This document shows positions 8,193 to 16,966 of a stretch of 64,000 nt of DNA, piece after piece (position 1 is the first letter of the stretch; each line of letters begins with the position of its first letter). The notes under the pieces were generated by a model. The model was not told the origin of the DNA, did not search any database, and saw nothing but the letters and a program-made list of their open reading frames with translations. A program made the position numbers and the translations under genes. The DNA is taken from NCBI GenBank assembly GCA_036961205.1, contig JBALVI010000003.1, forward strand, positions 310,001 through 374,000, in the 5' to 3' direction. This stretch comes from CALJFL01 sp036961205 (GTDB lineage: Bacteria > Pseudomonadota > Gammaproteobacteria > Pseudomonadales > Halieaceae).

Positions 8193-9038
8193 ATGAAATT
8201 CCAGGGAACAGAACGATACATAGCCACAGACGACTTGCGCATGTCAGTTAATGCCGCGGTAACACTGGAGCGGCCTCTATTAATCAAGGGCGAGCCCGGC
8301 ACCGGCAAGACTATGCTTGCCGAGGAAGTGGCACTGGGTTTGGGCAAGCGACTCATCCAGTGGCACATCAAATCGACAACTAAGGCTCAGCAGGGTCTGT
8401 ATGAATATGACGCCGTGTCGCGTTTGCGTGACTCCCAGCTGGGTGATGGCAAAGTTCACGATATCGGCAACTACATCAAGCGCGGCAAGCTCTGGGACGC
8501 CTTTGCGTCCGATGAGCAGGTGGTATTGCTGATTGATGAGGTGGATAAGGCGGATATAGAATTTCCCAATGATCTGCTGGTAGAGCTCGATCGCATGGAG
8601 TTCTTTGTCTACGAGACCGGTGAGACCGTCAAGGCCAAGCATCGCCCAATCATTATCATCACCAGTAACAACGAAAAAGAATTGCCGGACGCTTTCCTGC
8701 GCCGCTGCTTTTTCCACTTCATCACCTTTCCCGATCGCGACACCATGCGGGAGATCATTGATGTGCACCATCCGAATATCACTCAAGACCTGGTACAAGA
8801 GGCTCTGGAGGTATTCTTTGATGTTCGCGCCATTCCTGGCCTGAAGAAAAAACCGTCCACCTCTGAATTGATCGACTGGCTCAAGCTACTGATGGCCGAC
8901 GACATTCCCGACGAGATCCTCAAGGAGCGCGACCACACCAAGGCCATTCCGCCGCTGTACGGTGCGCTGCTGAAAAATGAACAGGACGTCCATTTGCTCG
9001 AGCGCCTTGCCTTTATGCATCGCAGGGAAACTCGCTAG
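8193..9038 (+). CDS. MoxR-family AAA+ ATPase
   Basis: 281 residues. Walker A is GEPGTGKT (33-40), Walker B LLIDEVDKAD, and the sensor region TSNNEKELPDAFLRRCFFHF is typical of MoxR ATPases, which work with VWA-domain partners in protein or cofactor maturation. The start at 8193 (MKFQGTERYI) fits the family; an in-frame upstream start at 8049 lies inside the preceding gene. It is flanked by a periplasmic VWA gene and by a CoxE-like VWA gene. A 262-bp inverted-repeat element separates it from the latter. Confidence 0.92.
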   Translation: MKFQGTERYIATDDLRMSVNAAVTLERPLLIKGEPGTGKTMLAEEVALGLGKRLIQWHIKSTTKAQQGLYEYDAVSRLRDSQLGDGKVHDIGNYIKRGKLWDAFASDEQVVLLIDEVDKADIEFPNDLLVELDRMEFFVYETGETVKAKHRPIIIITSNNEKELPDAFLRRCFFHFITFPDRDTMREIIDVHHPNITQDLVQEALEVFFDVRAIPGLKKKPSTSELIDWLKLLMADDIPDEILKERDHTKAIPPLYGALLKNEQDVHLLERLAFMHRRETR

Positions 9039-9040
9039 CT

Positions 9041-9302
9041 GTGTACCCCATCACTCATAATGTAACGTTCAGCGAGTCGCCAAAGGCCATCAGTAAGGCG
9101 CGTTTTCGCTGGCTTAGTGGGTCTACGTCAAGGAATCGCAACGCAGCGGATGGCCTTTGGCGGCTCGCCCGCAGGGAGCCACCCAATTTGCCCGCTGCCG
9201 CGTTGCAATTCTTGAAAAGGACATGCCATTCCCTGCGAACTGCGCCTCGCAGCGAACAAATTGGGTGGCTCTGAATGTTACATTATGAGTGATGGGGTAC
9301 AC
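9041..9302. repeat. 262-bp nested inverted-repeat element (MITE-like)
   Basis: The ends are perfect 26-bp inverted repeats (9041-9066 and 9277-9302, beginning GTGTACCCCATCACTCATAA), extendable to 32 bp with one mismatch. Inside are two more inverted pairs: 9071-9091 with 9149-9169 (19 of 21 matching) and 9176-9190 with 9257-9271 (15 of 15). No coding capacity is credible. It is inserted precisely between moxR and the CoxE-like gene. I see no target duplication. It looks like a non-autonomous mobile element or a large structured intercistronic RNA. Confidence 0.75.
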
Positions 9303-9304
9303 CG

Positions 9305-10480
9305 ATGCTGATTAACTTCTTTAACGGCCTGCGGGAGTCCGGAGTGCCGGTGACTACGCGCGAATTGCTAGACCTGATGGCCGGTCTGGAAAAGCACATT
9401 GCATTTGGCGATATGAACGATTTTTATTATTTCAGTCGCACCTGCATGGTTAAAGATGAGAAGTACTTCGACCGTTTTGACAAAGCATTTGGCATACATT
9501 TCCAGCAGCTGGAAGCTCTCGATGACATCATCGAAGCGCTGATACCAGACGACTGGTTGCGCAGCGAGTTCATGAAAAACCTGTCTGAGGAAGAGAAGGC
9601 AAAGATCGAGTCTCTGGGCGGTTTGGAAAAACTGATCGAGGAATTCAAAAAGCGGCTTGAAGAACAAAAGGAACGGCATCAGGGCGGTAGCAAATGGGTG
9701 GGTACCGGCGGCACGTCGCCATTTGGCCAAGAGGGCTATCACCCTGAAGGTATTCGGGTGGGACCCAACGGCAAAAATAAGCGAGCGGTTAAAGTCTGGG
9801 ACAAGCGGGATTTCAAGAATCTGGATGATTCGGTGGAGTTGGGCACCCGCAATATAAAAATGGCCATGCGGCGCCTACGGAAGTTTGCTCGCACTGGCGC
9901 GGCAGAGGAGCTGGATCTGGACGATACAATCAGTTCCACAGCCCGCAACGCCGGCTTTCTGGATATCAAAATGGTGCCCGAGCGGCACAACGCGGTGAAG
10001 GTCCTGTTGTTCTTCGATGTCGGTGGTTCTATGGATCCCCACGTGAAGGTGTGTGAGGAGCTATTTTCGGCGGCTCGCACTGAGTTCAAACACATGGAGT
10101 ACTTTTATTTCCATAACTTTCTCTACGAGAGTGTATGGCGCAATAATGTTCGGCGGCACAATGAGAGTATGCCGCTGCTGGATGTAATGCATAAGTACAG
10201 TCATGACTACAAAATTATTTTTGTTGGTGATGCGTCCATGTCACCCTACGAGATCCTGCAGCCGGGTGGCTCAGTGGAGCACTGGAATGAAGAGCCCGGT
10301 GAGTTGTGGATGCGGCGCCTGCGGGAGACTTACGAAAAGGTGATCTGGATTAACCCGGTACCGGAAGAGGAGTGGGAATACACCCAATCCATAGCTATCA
10401 CTAATCAGCTGCTGGAGAAGAAAATGTATCCTCTGAGCCTTAAGGGCCTGGAGGAGGGCATGAGTTACTTGTCCAAATAG
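9305..10480 (+). CDS. CoxE-like VWA domain protein
   Basis: 391-residue cytoplasmic protein. Its C-terminal VWA domain has a good metal-ion site, FDVGGSMDPH (DxGxS), and later FVGDASMSPYEI. The N-terminal half is helical and charged (EEEKAKIESLGGLEKLIEEFKK region). This is the usual partner of MoxR-type ATPases in CoxD/CoxE-like maturation modules. The start ATG lies three bases beyond the inverted-repeat element, and the only SD-like purine run (GGGG, 9294-9297) is inside the terminal repeat. The stop abuts the stop of the convergent SpoU gene with no gap. Confidence 0.88.
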   Translation: MLINFFNGLRESGVPVTTRELLDLMAGLEKHIAFGDMNDFYYFSRTCMVKDEKYFDRFDKAFGIHFQQLEALDDIIEALIPDDWLRSEFMKNLSEEEKAKIESLGGLEKLIEEFKKRLEEQKERHQGGSKWVGTGGTSPFGQEGYHPEGIRVGPNGKNKRAVKVWDKRDFKNLDDSVELGTRNIKMAMRRLRKFARTGAAEELDLDDTISSTARNAGFLDIKMVPERHNAVKVLLFFDVGGSMDPHVKVCEELFSAARTEFKHMEYFYFHNFLYESVWRNNVRRHNESMPLLDVMHKYSHDYKIIFVGDASMSPYEILQPGGSVEHWNEEPGELWMRRLRETYEKVIWINPVPEEEWEYTQSIAITNQLLEKKMYPLSLKGLEEGMSYLSK

Positions 10481-11209
10481 TTATTTGCCAAGGGTTGTGC
10501 TGTAGGCCACCAGACTCGCGCTTACAGCCACGTTGAGCGATTCAACCCCGTTGCGCATCGGAATAGACAATCTTTGATTGCAGAGCGCTCGCACTGCCTC
10601 TGACACGCCCTCGCTCTCACTTCCCAAAACAAACACGGTGTGCCCAGTCGATTCATACTCAAACAGTGAAGTCTCTGCCGAGGCTTCCAAAGAGCATACG
10701 GTTACATTGTTGGCGCGGCATTCTTGCAATATTTCCGGTAACGACTGGCACTTCAGCAGGGGCGCCCGGTAAATGGTGCCGGCGCTGGCTTTGATCACCA
10801 GAGGACCGAGGGCGGCACATCCACGCTCAGGGTAGATGATACCGTCTATGGCTCCAGCCGCGGCAGAGCGGATAATCATGCCCAGGTTTTGTGGGTTGGT
10901 AATACCGTCTAGCGCCAGCAGCCGTTGTCCCGACATGCTATCCAACCCGCTGAGGTAATCACGGGCATCACTGAACTCGGGGCAGATAATATCTGCGGCT
11001 ACGCCTTGATCCTGACGACCATTGCGGGAGATTCGAGCCAGAGCTGCTCGGGAGTGTTGCTGTATTGGAATGTCGCGTCGTTCAGCTGCCGCTCGGATTT
11101 CCCTGATGGTACCGTCTTCGCGATTGCTGTCGGCAATGTGCACGGCATAACAGGAAAGCGAGTTGTCCTGCAGTGCCTCCAGCACATTCTTACGTCCATA
11201 GATGGTCAA
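10481..11209 (-). CDS. SpoU/TrmH-family RNA 2'-O-methyltransferase
   Basis: 242 residues, RlmB-like. It has an N-terminal L30e-like substrate-binding domain (MTIYGRKNVLEALQ) and a SPOUT knot domain with the three family motifs: NPQNLGMIIRSA, VLGSESEGVS and SIPMRNGVESLNVAVSASL. It transfers a methyl group from S-adenosylmethionine to a ribose 2'-OH in rRNA or tRNA. Which nucleotide is modified cannot be decided here. It ends head-to-tail against the CoxE-like gene and starts 99 bp downstream of the IclR gene. Confidence 0.9.
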   Translation of the reverse strand: MTIYGRKNVLEALQDNSLSCYAVHIADSNREDGTIREIRAAAERRDIPIQQHSRAALARISRNGRQDQGVAADIICPEFSDARDYLSGLDSMSGQRLLALDGITNPQNLGMIIRSAAAGAIDGIIYPERGCAALGPLVIKASAGTIYRAPLLKCQSLPEILQECRANNVTVCSLEASAETSLFEYESTGHTVFVLGSESEGVSEAVRALCNQRLSIPMRNGVESLNVAVSASLVAYSTTLGK

Positions 11210-11213
11210 TAGT

Positions 11214-11240
11214 CCGCGAAAAAAGGCCTTTTTTTCACGA
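11214..11240 (-). terminator. A/T-flanked GGCC palindrome, possible terminator
   Basis: CGCGAAAAAAGGCCTTTTTTTCACG is almost fully self-complementary and lies between the IclR gene and the SpoU gene on the minus strand. The short GC core with long A and T runs could act as a weak bidirectional terminator. Evidence is limited to the symmetry. Confidence 0.3.
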
Positions 11241-11308
11241 TAGCTGGCGGCTTCAGTTTTATTGTCAGTAATGTGGGAACCCCTCTAGTCTGAGCTGCCT
11301 TGGCCGCA

Positions 11309-12214
11309 CTAGAAGAGCTTTTCACTGCCCCTGGCCAGGCCAGTGACTCTCTCTGCGGAGGCCTTCATGCGCGCGGCTATGTCTTCGATCTGGGCGCCGC
11401 TAACGGGATTGTCGAAGGACCCCGCAACGAAACACATCACCGGAGTGTCCTGATCGCCGAAAACGGGCACTGAAATTGTACTCACCTGGTAGCGCCCTCT
11501 GGGATCGATGCGATCCAGATGATATTGCTCGTCGCACAGCTGCTCCTGATAGGCATTCGCTGCAGCTTCGAGTTCACTCAGGCTCCAGGATTCATGAATG
11601 CGGGTTAATTCTTTAGTAAGCTCTTCTTCAGCACGGGTTTTAAGCGCAACTTCGTAACCTCGGGCTCGAATACCGATCACCGAAACACGGAGTTTTTGAT
11701 CCAGTTTCTCGTTATAACCGCCTCTCGCCTCATGGGCGCGCGTCAGCCAATCCTCCAGTTGCTTGGCCGGAGAGAACGCGGTGAAACATGCGGCAATTGG
11801 AGCACTGTTGGGCAGTCGCAGTCCGAGTTGGAAAGAGTCTATTAGCGGTGAGGCGCGGCCGTAAAGGGCTAGTAATACCATGTGCAATTTGGAGCGCCCA
11901 GTAACCGCGAATCCCACATCGAGATCATTCTGCAGGCTTTCAAGCTCCGGACGGGCGTACTCCAGTACCGGAAATTGTGCAAAAGCTGCGTTTCCAGCGG
12001 CAATGATGGAGGGGCCCAGTCGATAAGCTTTGGATTTTGGATCCTGGGCCAGAAACCCGTAACTTGCCATGGTGGTTAAGATGGCATGGCAGGTGGCCTT
12101 ATTGAGATTCAGGCGTCGCGTCATCTCGGTCAGGCCAAAAGCCTGGTGCGGATTTGCCATCAATAAATCCAGAATCGCTAGCGCGCGAGCCGTGGGCTGA
12201 GAAAAAAGAGCCAC
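11309..12214 (-). CDS. IclR-family transcriptional regulator
   Basis: Winged helix-turn-helix N-terminus (TARALAILDLLM, GLTEMTRRLNLNKATCHAILTTMASYGFL) and a C-terminal IclR effector domain, the usual two-domain plan. I prefer the GTG at 12214 (301 aa): it has GAGG eight bases upstream and starts just before the HTH domain. An ATG at 12271 would add 19 residues with no family counterpart and would run over an ACAGTA-N10-TACTGT palindrome better read as an operator. Such regulators usually control catabolic genes. The target is not evident here; the divergent gene encodes a glutaredoxin-like protein. Confidence 0.88.
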   Translation of the reverse strand: MALFSQPTARALAILDLLMANPHQAFGLTEMTRRLNLNKATCHAILTTMASYGFLAQDPKSKAYRLGPSIIAAGNAAFAQFPVLEYARPELESLQNDLDVGFAVTGRSKLHMVLLALYGRASPLIDSFQLGLRLPNSAPIAACFTAFSPAKQLEDWLTRAHEARGGYNEKLDQKLRVSVIGIRARGYEVALKTRAEEELTKELTRIHESWSLSELEAAANAYQEQLCDEQYHLDRIDPRGRYQVSTISVPVFGDQDTPVMCFVAGSFDNPVSGAQIEDIAARMKASAERVTGLARGSEKLF

Positions 12215-12241
12215 AAAGTTGTCCTCAAATGCTGTTATTTT

Positions 12242-12263
12242 ACAGTATAGATTGTTGTACTGT
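12242..12263. promoter_or_regulatory. Inverted repeat upstream of the IclR gene, candidate operator
   Basis: ACAGTA (12242-12247) and TACTGT (12258-12263) form a 6-bp inverted repeat with a 10-bp spacer, 28 bp upstream of the preferred IclR start. IclR regulators commonly bind palindromes in their own promoter, so autoregulation is plausible. Confidence 0.4.
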
Positions 12264-12397
12264 GGTCGCACAGAGTAGCGCCAGTGACGGTACTAACGCA
12301 AGTGTCCCAGCCTGCAGTAATCAAGGTGACAGGACAGCTGGCCGCAGGGATTCTAATTGCTACAGAAAAGCTATTAAACCTTTAAAGAGTTCGATAC

Positions 12398-12634
12398 GTG
12401 AAGCTGACTTTATATGGCACCTCGGCCTGCCACCTCTGCGATATTGCAGAGCAAATACTTATCCAGTGTCAGGTGGGTGAAATACCGTTCGCTTACGAGA
12501 AAGTCGATATCAGTGATTCCGATCCCTTATTTGAACGATATGGTGAGCGTATACCTGTAGTACAAGACGAAGCCGGGCTAGAATTGGGCTGGCCCTTTGA
12601 GGCAGCTGAATTCGTCGCCTGGCTTGCGCAGTAA
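12398..12634 (+). CDS. Glutaredoxin-like family protein (DUF836 type)
   Basis: 78 residues with a thioredoxin-like fold signature: MKLTLYGTSACHLC gives the redox pair C11/C14 near the N-terminus, followed by FAYEKVDISD and the cis-Pro segment ERIPVVQDE. It is probably a small cytoplasmic thiol reductase or metal binder. It starts with GTG at 12398. It is transcribed divergently from the IclR regulator and convergently with the universal stress protein gene. Confidence 0.82.
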   Translation: MKLTLYGTSACHLCDIAEQILIQCQVGEIPFAYEKVDISDSDPLFERYGERIPVVQDEAGLELGWPFEAAEFVAWLAQ

Positions 12635-12641
12635 GTCTGAG

Positions 12642-13079
12642 CTACTCGGTGCCCACTCTGACAGCGAGTACGTCTCGGGTGGCGCCGTGGAGAACACCGT
12701 TGGCGGTGGATCCCATTAGTAGTGCCAGGCCATAGCGGCCGTGGCTGCCCACCACAATCAGGTCGGCGCCCAGCTCTTCGGCTTTGGCGTGAATTTCAAC
12801 CTCTGGCCGCCCCAGCACGATATGCTGATGATCCTCGGTCAGGTCGTGGCTGGCTCCGAAGCGCTTTAACTGATTGGAGGCCTGCTGGTGAATTTCATCC
12901 TGAATTCCGGAAAAGTCCATGGGAATGTCTCCACCGTAGGCGAAGCTCAGGGGTTCGATGACGTGAATCAGGTGCAGATGAGCGGCCGTACCGGAGGCGA
13001 CAGAGCGCGCCCGACGGACTATCTGATTGGATTCTTCACTCAGGTCAACGGCGACCAGGATTTTGTTGTAGTCTGACAT
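12642..13079 (-). CDS. Universal stress protein, UspA family
   Basis: 145 residues, single Usp domain. The N-terminus is NKILVAVDLSEES. The nucleotide-binding motif near the end is VVGSHGRYGLALLMGSTANGV, matching G-x2-G-x9-G-S, so it belongs to the ATP-binding class. The start at 13079 (MSDYNKIL) is preferred over one five codons upstream, on family alignment. It is a monocistronic gene between convergent and divergent neighbours. The exact stress role is not deducible. Confidence 0.93.
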   Translation of the reverse strand: MSDYNKILVAVDLSEESNQIVRRARSVASGTAAHLHLIHVIEPLSFAYGGDIPMDFSGIQDEIHQQASNQLKRFGASHDLTEDHQHIVLGRPEVEIHAKAEELGADLIVVGSHGRYGLALLMGSTANGVLHGATRDVLAVRVGTE

Positions 13080-13199
13080 GCTTGGGCTCCGCACTATTTT
13101 TCAGTATGGCGTCATTTATAGCACAAAATTGGCTCCAGTAAATGGCTGGGAGTCACCTAAGTCGGGCAGATTATTGATATGGATCAGTGAGAACATAAA

Positions 13200-13658
13200 G
13201 TGACGTACTTGATCATCGCTGTGATAATTCTAGCGGCCGTTGCGCCGCTGCTACATTTTGCACCCAGCAAGCGGCAGCGGGCCCTGGCCGGGCTGCGTGA
13301 GCGCGCTGCGGTTGCTGGCTTGTTCGTTGAATTTCGTGACCTGCCTGGAGCGGAGCTGGATTACCGGCCGACATCAGCCACCACCAGGCAGGTGATCTAT
13401 TATGGCCGACGTCTGCCGCCGTCACGTGGCAAAAGTAAGCGGTCAGGAAGCTGGCGGACAGTCGATGGGCAGTGGCGAGGCGTGGTAAGACGCAATTCTG
13501 TACCCGCTGAGCTGCATGATTTACCCCCACAAATATTGGCTGCCAGTATCGACGAGAGCAGCTGTGGCCTGTACTGGCGGGAGGAGGGTGAAGCCGAAAT
13601 AGTCGATCAGATAATCACCACTTTGGGCACCTGGTCAGCAGACATTGTTACAGAATGA
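13200..13658 (+). CDS. Membrane-anchored hypothetical protein upstream of topA
   Basis: 152 residues. One N-terminal membrane helix (YLIIAVIILAAVAPLLHF) is followed by a basic cytoplasmic segment (PSKRQRALAGLRERA) and a soluble domain of about 110 residues with no motif I recognise. It starts with GTG. It resembles the unnamed small gene often found beside topA in pseudomonad-like genomes. Function unknown. Confidence 0.7.
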   Translation: MTYLIIAVIILAAVAPLLHFAPSKRQRALAGLRERAAVAGLFVEFRDLPGAELDYRPTSATTRQVIYYGRRLPPSRGKSKRSGSWRTVDGQWRGVVRRNSVPAELHDLPPQILAASIDESSCGLYWREEGEAEIVDQIITTLGTWSADIVTE

Positions 13659-13671
13659 TTTCTGTTTTTGC

Positions 13672-13700
13672 TTGACCCCAGCCTGATAGCAACTTATATA
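13672..13700 (+). promoter_or_regulatory. Strong sigma70 promoter of topA
   Basis: TTGACC (13672-13677) and TATATA (13695-13700) are spaced by exactly 17 bp, 65 bp upstream of the topA start codon. This is one of the best consensus promoters visible in the window. Confidence 0.7.
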
Positions 13701-13764
13701 TGCCACTTTTTCGCGCCGAAGTTAGGCGTTAAACACAGAATATTCAAGGATCGATTAGACCTTT

Positions 13765-16422
13765 ATGGGTAAATCACTCGTTATTGTGGAGTCGCCGGCC
13801 AAGGCCAAGACTATCAACAAATATTTGGGCCCTGACTTTGTCGTCAAGTCCAGTGTTGGCCATATCCGGGACCTGCCTACCGCCGGTAGCGCGGCTAAGG
13901 CTGACCCCAAAGAGCGCGCAGCTCAGGCCGCCAAGACGCGAAAAATGGCACCCGGGAAGAAAGAGGCCTACAAGAAAAAGAAGGCCAGGGCTCAACTTAT
14001 CCGTCGTATGGGCATTGATCCGGAAAACGATTGGAAAGCCGACTACGAAATTTTGCCTGGCAAGGAAAAGGTGGTTAGCGAGCTCCGCAAGATTGCGGAA
14101 AATAGCGATACCATCTATCTCGCAACTGACCTCGATCGCGAAGGAGAGGCGATAGCCTGGCATTTGCGCGAAGCCATTGGCGGCGACGATTCCCGTTATC
14201 AGCGTGTAGTCTTCAACGAAATCACCAAGAAGGCGATCACTGCTGCCTTCGAAAAGCCGTCATACCTTGATCTGGATCGAGTCAACGCTCAGCAAGCCAG
14301 GCGCTTTTTGGATCGCGTGGTTGGCTACATGGTATCCCCGCTACTTTGGTCCAAGGTGGCGCGCGGGTTGTCGGCTGGACGGGTCCAATCGGTAGCGGTA
14401 AAGCTTATTGTCGAGCGTGAGCGTGAAATCCGTGCCTTCGATCCTGAGGAATACTGGGAAATTCATGCTGAGCTGGCGGCAAAGGCGGAAGAGCAGATCC
14501 GCTTCCAGGTACGAAAGTATCAGGGTGAGAAATTCCGCCCGGACAATGAAACCGATGCCATGCAGGCCAACGCTGCGTTAGAGCAGGCTGATTATGTGGT
14601 CAGCAAGCGTGAGGACAAACCCACTCGCTCCAAGCCGCCTGCACCTTTTATAACCTCGACATTGCAACAGTCTGCCAGCACCCGTTTGGGTTTCTCGGTC
14701 AAGAAAACGATGATGATGGCCCAGCGTCTGTACGAGGCGGGTTACATCACCTACATGCGTACTGATTCAACCAATCTCAGTGGCGAGGCGGTTGCCGCCT
14801 GTCGCGATTACATCGGTAAAAACTTTCCGCCGCGCTATCTGCCTGAGGCACCACAATCCTACTCCTCTAAAGAGGGCGCTCAGGAGGCGCACGAGGCGAT
14901 CAGGCCATCCGACGTCAATGTGCAGCAGGCTATGCTAAAAGGCATGGAGCGCGATGCAGAGCGGCTCTACGAGATGATCTGGCGACAGTTTGTCGCAGGA
15001 CAAATGCCGGCCGCAGAGTACACCGCGACCGTGGTAACCGTTAGCGCGGGAGAGTACAGCCTGAATGCCAAGGGCCGTATTGTTCGCTTTGACGGTTTTA
15101 CCCGAGTGCAAGTTCCAGCAAGTCGCAAGGGAGACGATGCTGTATTGCCGGATATGAAAGAGGGCGACAACCTTGATCTCAAAGCACTTGAGCCGGCACA
15201 GCATTTCACCAAACCGACACCGCGATTCGGCGAGGCCAGTCTGGTTCGCGAGCTTGAAAAAAGAGGTATTGGGCGACCGTCAACCTACGCATCGATCATC
15301 TCCACGATTCAGGACCGGGGCTACGCGCGTCTTGAAAACAAACGTTTTTATGCCGAAAAAATGGGCGACATTGTCACCGAGCGACTGGACAAGAACTTTT
15401 CGGAGCTTTTGGACTACGGTTTTACCGCTTCTATGGAAGAGCGTCTGGATGAGGTGGCTGACGGTAAGCTGAAATGGCGTACGCTACTGGACAATTTCTA
15501 CAGTGACTTCAGTGGGCTGTTGGCTAAGGCTGAGGAGCCAGAGCCTGACGGTATGCAGCGCAATGAGCCCACCATGACCGACATTGAGTGCGCTACTTGC
15601 GGCCGTGAAATGCAGGTGCGAACCGCCAGTACTGGAGTGTTTCTGGGCTGCTCCGGCTATGCGTTGCCGCCTAAAGAGCGCTGTAAGCAGACCATAAACC
15701 TGACCCCCGGTGACGAGGCTATTGAGGCCGATGCAGATGACGAGGCTGAGTCTCGGCTGCTGCGCACCAAGCACCGCTGCAAAATTTGCAACACGGCGAT
15801 GGACAGTTATTTGATCGACGAGCAGCGTAAGCTGTATGTCTGCGGTAACAATCCTGATTGTGCGGGATTCGAAGTTGAGCAGGGCAAGTTCAAGATCAAG
15901 GGCTATGACGGCCCGGTTCTGGATTGCGATAAATGTGGCGCAGAAATGCAGCTGAAAACCGGACGTTTCGGCAAATACTTTGGCTGTACCTCAGAGACCT
16001 GTAAAAACACCCGCAAGCTATTACGTAGTGGCGAGGCGGCGCCGCCGAAGATGGACCCTGTGCCCATGCCAGAGTTGATCTGCCAGAAGGTTGAGGATAC
16101 TTATATTCTCAGGGACGGGGCGGCAGGTTTATTTTTGGCCGCCAGTCAGTTTCCTCGCAACCGTGAAACCCGCGCACCTTTCTTGGATGAGATACTGCCA
16201 CACCAGGAAGAGATAGATCCTAAATACAAGTTTCTGTTCTCCGCGCCGGTAGCAGACCCGGATAAAAATCGCAGCCAGATTCGCTATAGTCGCAAGACCA
16301 AAGAACAGTATGTGATGACAGAAAAGGATGGCAAAGCTACTGGCTGGAAAGCGTGGTACCGCAGCGGCAAGTGGGAAGTTGAGCAGTCTGCCTCCGGCGG
16401 CCGTCGCAGCAAGAAAAAGTGA
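13765..16422 (+). CDS. topA: DNA topoisomerase I
   Basis: Type IA topoisomerase that relaxes negative supercoils. The protein is 885 residues. The Toprim domain carries SLVIVESPAKAKTI at the start and the acidic motif TDLDREGEAIAWH. The catalytic tyrosine is Y330 in YITYMRTDSTNLS. The C-terminal third has three Cys4 zinc-ribbon repeats (CATCGREM, CKICNTAM, CDKCGAEM) and a basic tail ending SGGRRSKKK. An insertion of Lys/Ala residues (KEAYKKKKARAQ) follows the first Toprim motif, as in pseudomonad TopA. Its TGA overlaps the GTG of the next gene. Confidence 0.98.
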   Translation: MGKSLVIVESPAKAKTINKYLGPDFVVKSSVGHIRDLPTAGSAAKADPKERAAQAAKTRKMAPGKKEAYKKKKARAQLIRRMGIDPENDWKADYEILPGKEKVVSELRKIAENSDTIYLATDLDREGEAIAWHLREAIGGDDSRYQRVVFNEITKKAITAAFEKPSYLDLDRVNAQQARRFLDRVVGYMVSPLLWSKVARGLSAGRVQSVAVKLIVEREREIRAFDPEEYWEIHAELAAKAEEQIRFQVRKYQGEKFRPDNETDAMQANAALEQADYVVSKREDKPTRSKPPAPFITSTLQQSASTRLGFSVKKTMMMAQRLYEAGYITYMRTDSTNLSGEAVAACRDYIGKNFPPRYLPEAPQSYSSKEGAQEAHEAIRPSDVNVQQAMLKGMERDAERLYEMIWRQFVAGQMPAAEYTATVVTVSAGEYSLNAKGRIVRFDGFTRVQVPASRKGDDAVLPDMKEGDNLDLKALEPAQHFTKPTPRFGEASLVRELEKRGIGRPSTYASIISTIQDRGYARLENKRFYAEKMGDIVTERLDKNFSELLDYGFTASMEERLDEVADGKLKWRTLLDNFYSDFSGLLAKAEEPEPDGMQRNEPTMTDIECATCGREMQVRTASTGVFLGCSGYALPPKERCKQTINLTPGDEAIEADADDEAESRLLRTKHRCKICNTAMDSYLIDEQRKLYVCGNNPDCAGFEVEQGKFKIKGYDGPVLDCDKCGAEMQLKTGRFGKYFGCTSETCKNTRKLLRSGEAAPPKMDPVPMPELICQKVEDTYILRDGAAGLFLAASQFPRNRETRAPFLDEILPHQEEIDPKYKFLFSAPVADPDKNRSQIRYSRKTKEQYVMTEKDGKATGWKAWYRSGKWEVEQSASGGRRSKKK

Positions 16423-16898
16423 GTTCACTGCGCGCCAGGGCAAACCATGCGTTATACCTGGCGCGAATTCAAATCTCGGCATGGCAGGATCAGGCCGGGC
16501 GAGAGCAAATCCCCGTCACTACGCTTGCACAGGCTTTTTTGCCTGCAGTGGGCAATCATTTACGCACAGCCTACGGCTATTTTCTATTGACCCTGGTGGG
16601 TGCGACACAGTTGGAAGCTTCACTACCGACCAACGTTGCAGATCTGCCCGAGATTCCCCAGGGTCAAATGCTGCCCCCGGAAGTCGCCGAGTTTCAGATA
16701 CTGGAGCGGCAAGGCTGGTTGGCGGATATGCTGGCAGCAGTGAAACTGGATATCGCGATCCGCTCGCCAGGAATAGCAGCTGCGCAAGCGCTTTCTCTTA
16801 CGCCTGCCGCCTCCGCTAGTCCTGAACAGGCATTGGCCTGGTGTGACGCACTTCAAACTTTATTCGATCGTATGAGCGATTCTTTAGACGAGTATTAG
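16419..16898 (+). CDS. DUF6586-like conserved protein
   Basis: 159 residues, mostly helical (RARANHALYLARIQISAWQ; VGNHLRTAYGYFLLTLVGA). The GTG start overlaps the topA stop (GTGA), indicating coupling. It resembles the conserved gene of unknown function found after topA in Pseudomonas, but that assignment is from memory of gene order and N-terminal similarity. No catalytic motif is seen. Confidence 0.7.
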   Translation: MSSLRARANHALYLARIQISAWQDQAGREQIPVTTLAQAFLPAVGNHLRTAYGYFLLTLVGATQLEASLPTNVADLPEIPQGQMLPPEVAEFQILERQGWLADMLAAVKLDIAIRSPGIAAAQALSLTPAASASPEQALAWCDALQTLFDRMSDSLDEY

Positions 16899-16966
16899 TC
16901 TCTTCTGGTCGGCCTTTGCTGCTGCTGTTATGATGGGGAAGAAGTAATCGCAGAGAGGTTAAATTA

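Noticed and set aside
8280..8798. 172-codon minus-strand frame inside moxR
   Set aside because: Antisense shadow of a strongly recognised ATPase gene.
9041..9274. 77-codon frame between moxR and the CoxE-like gene
   Set aside because: It consists of the inverted-repeat element; no family resemblance and no ribosome-binding site.
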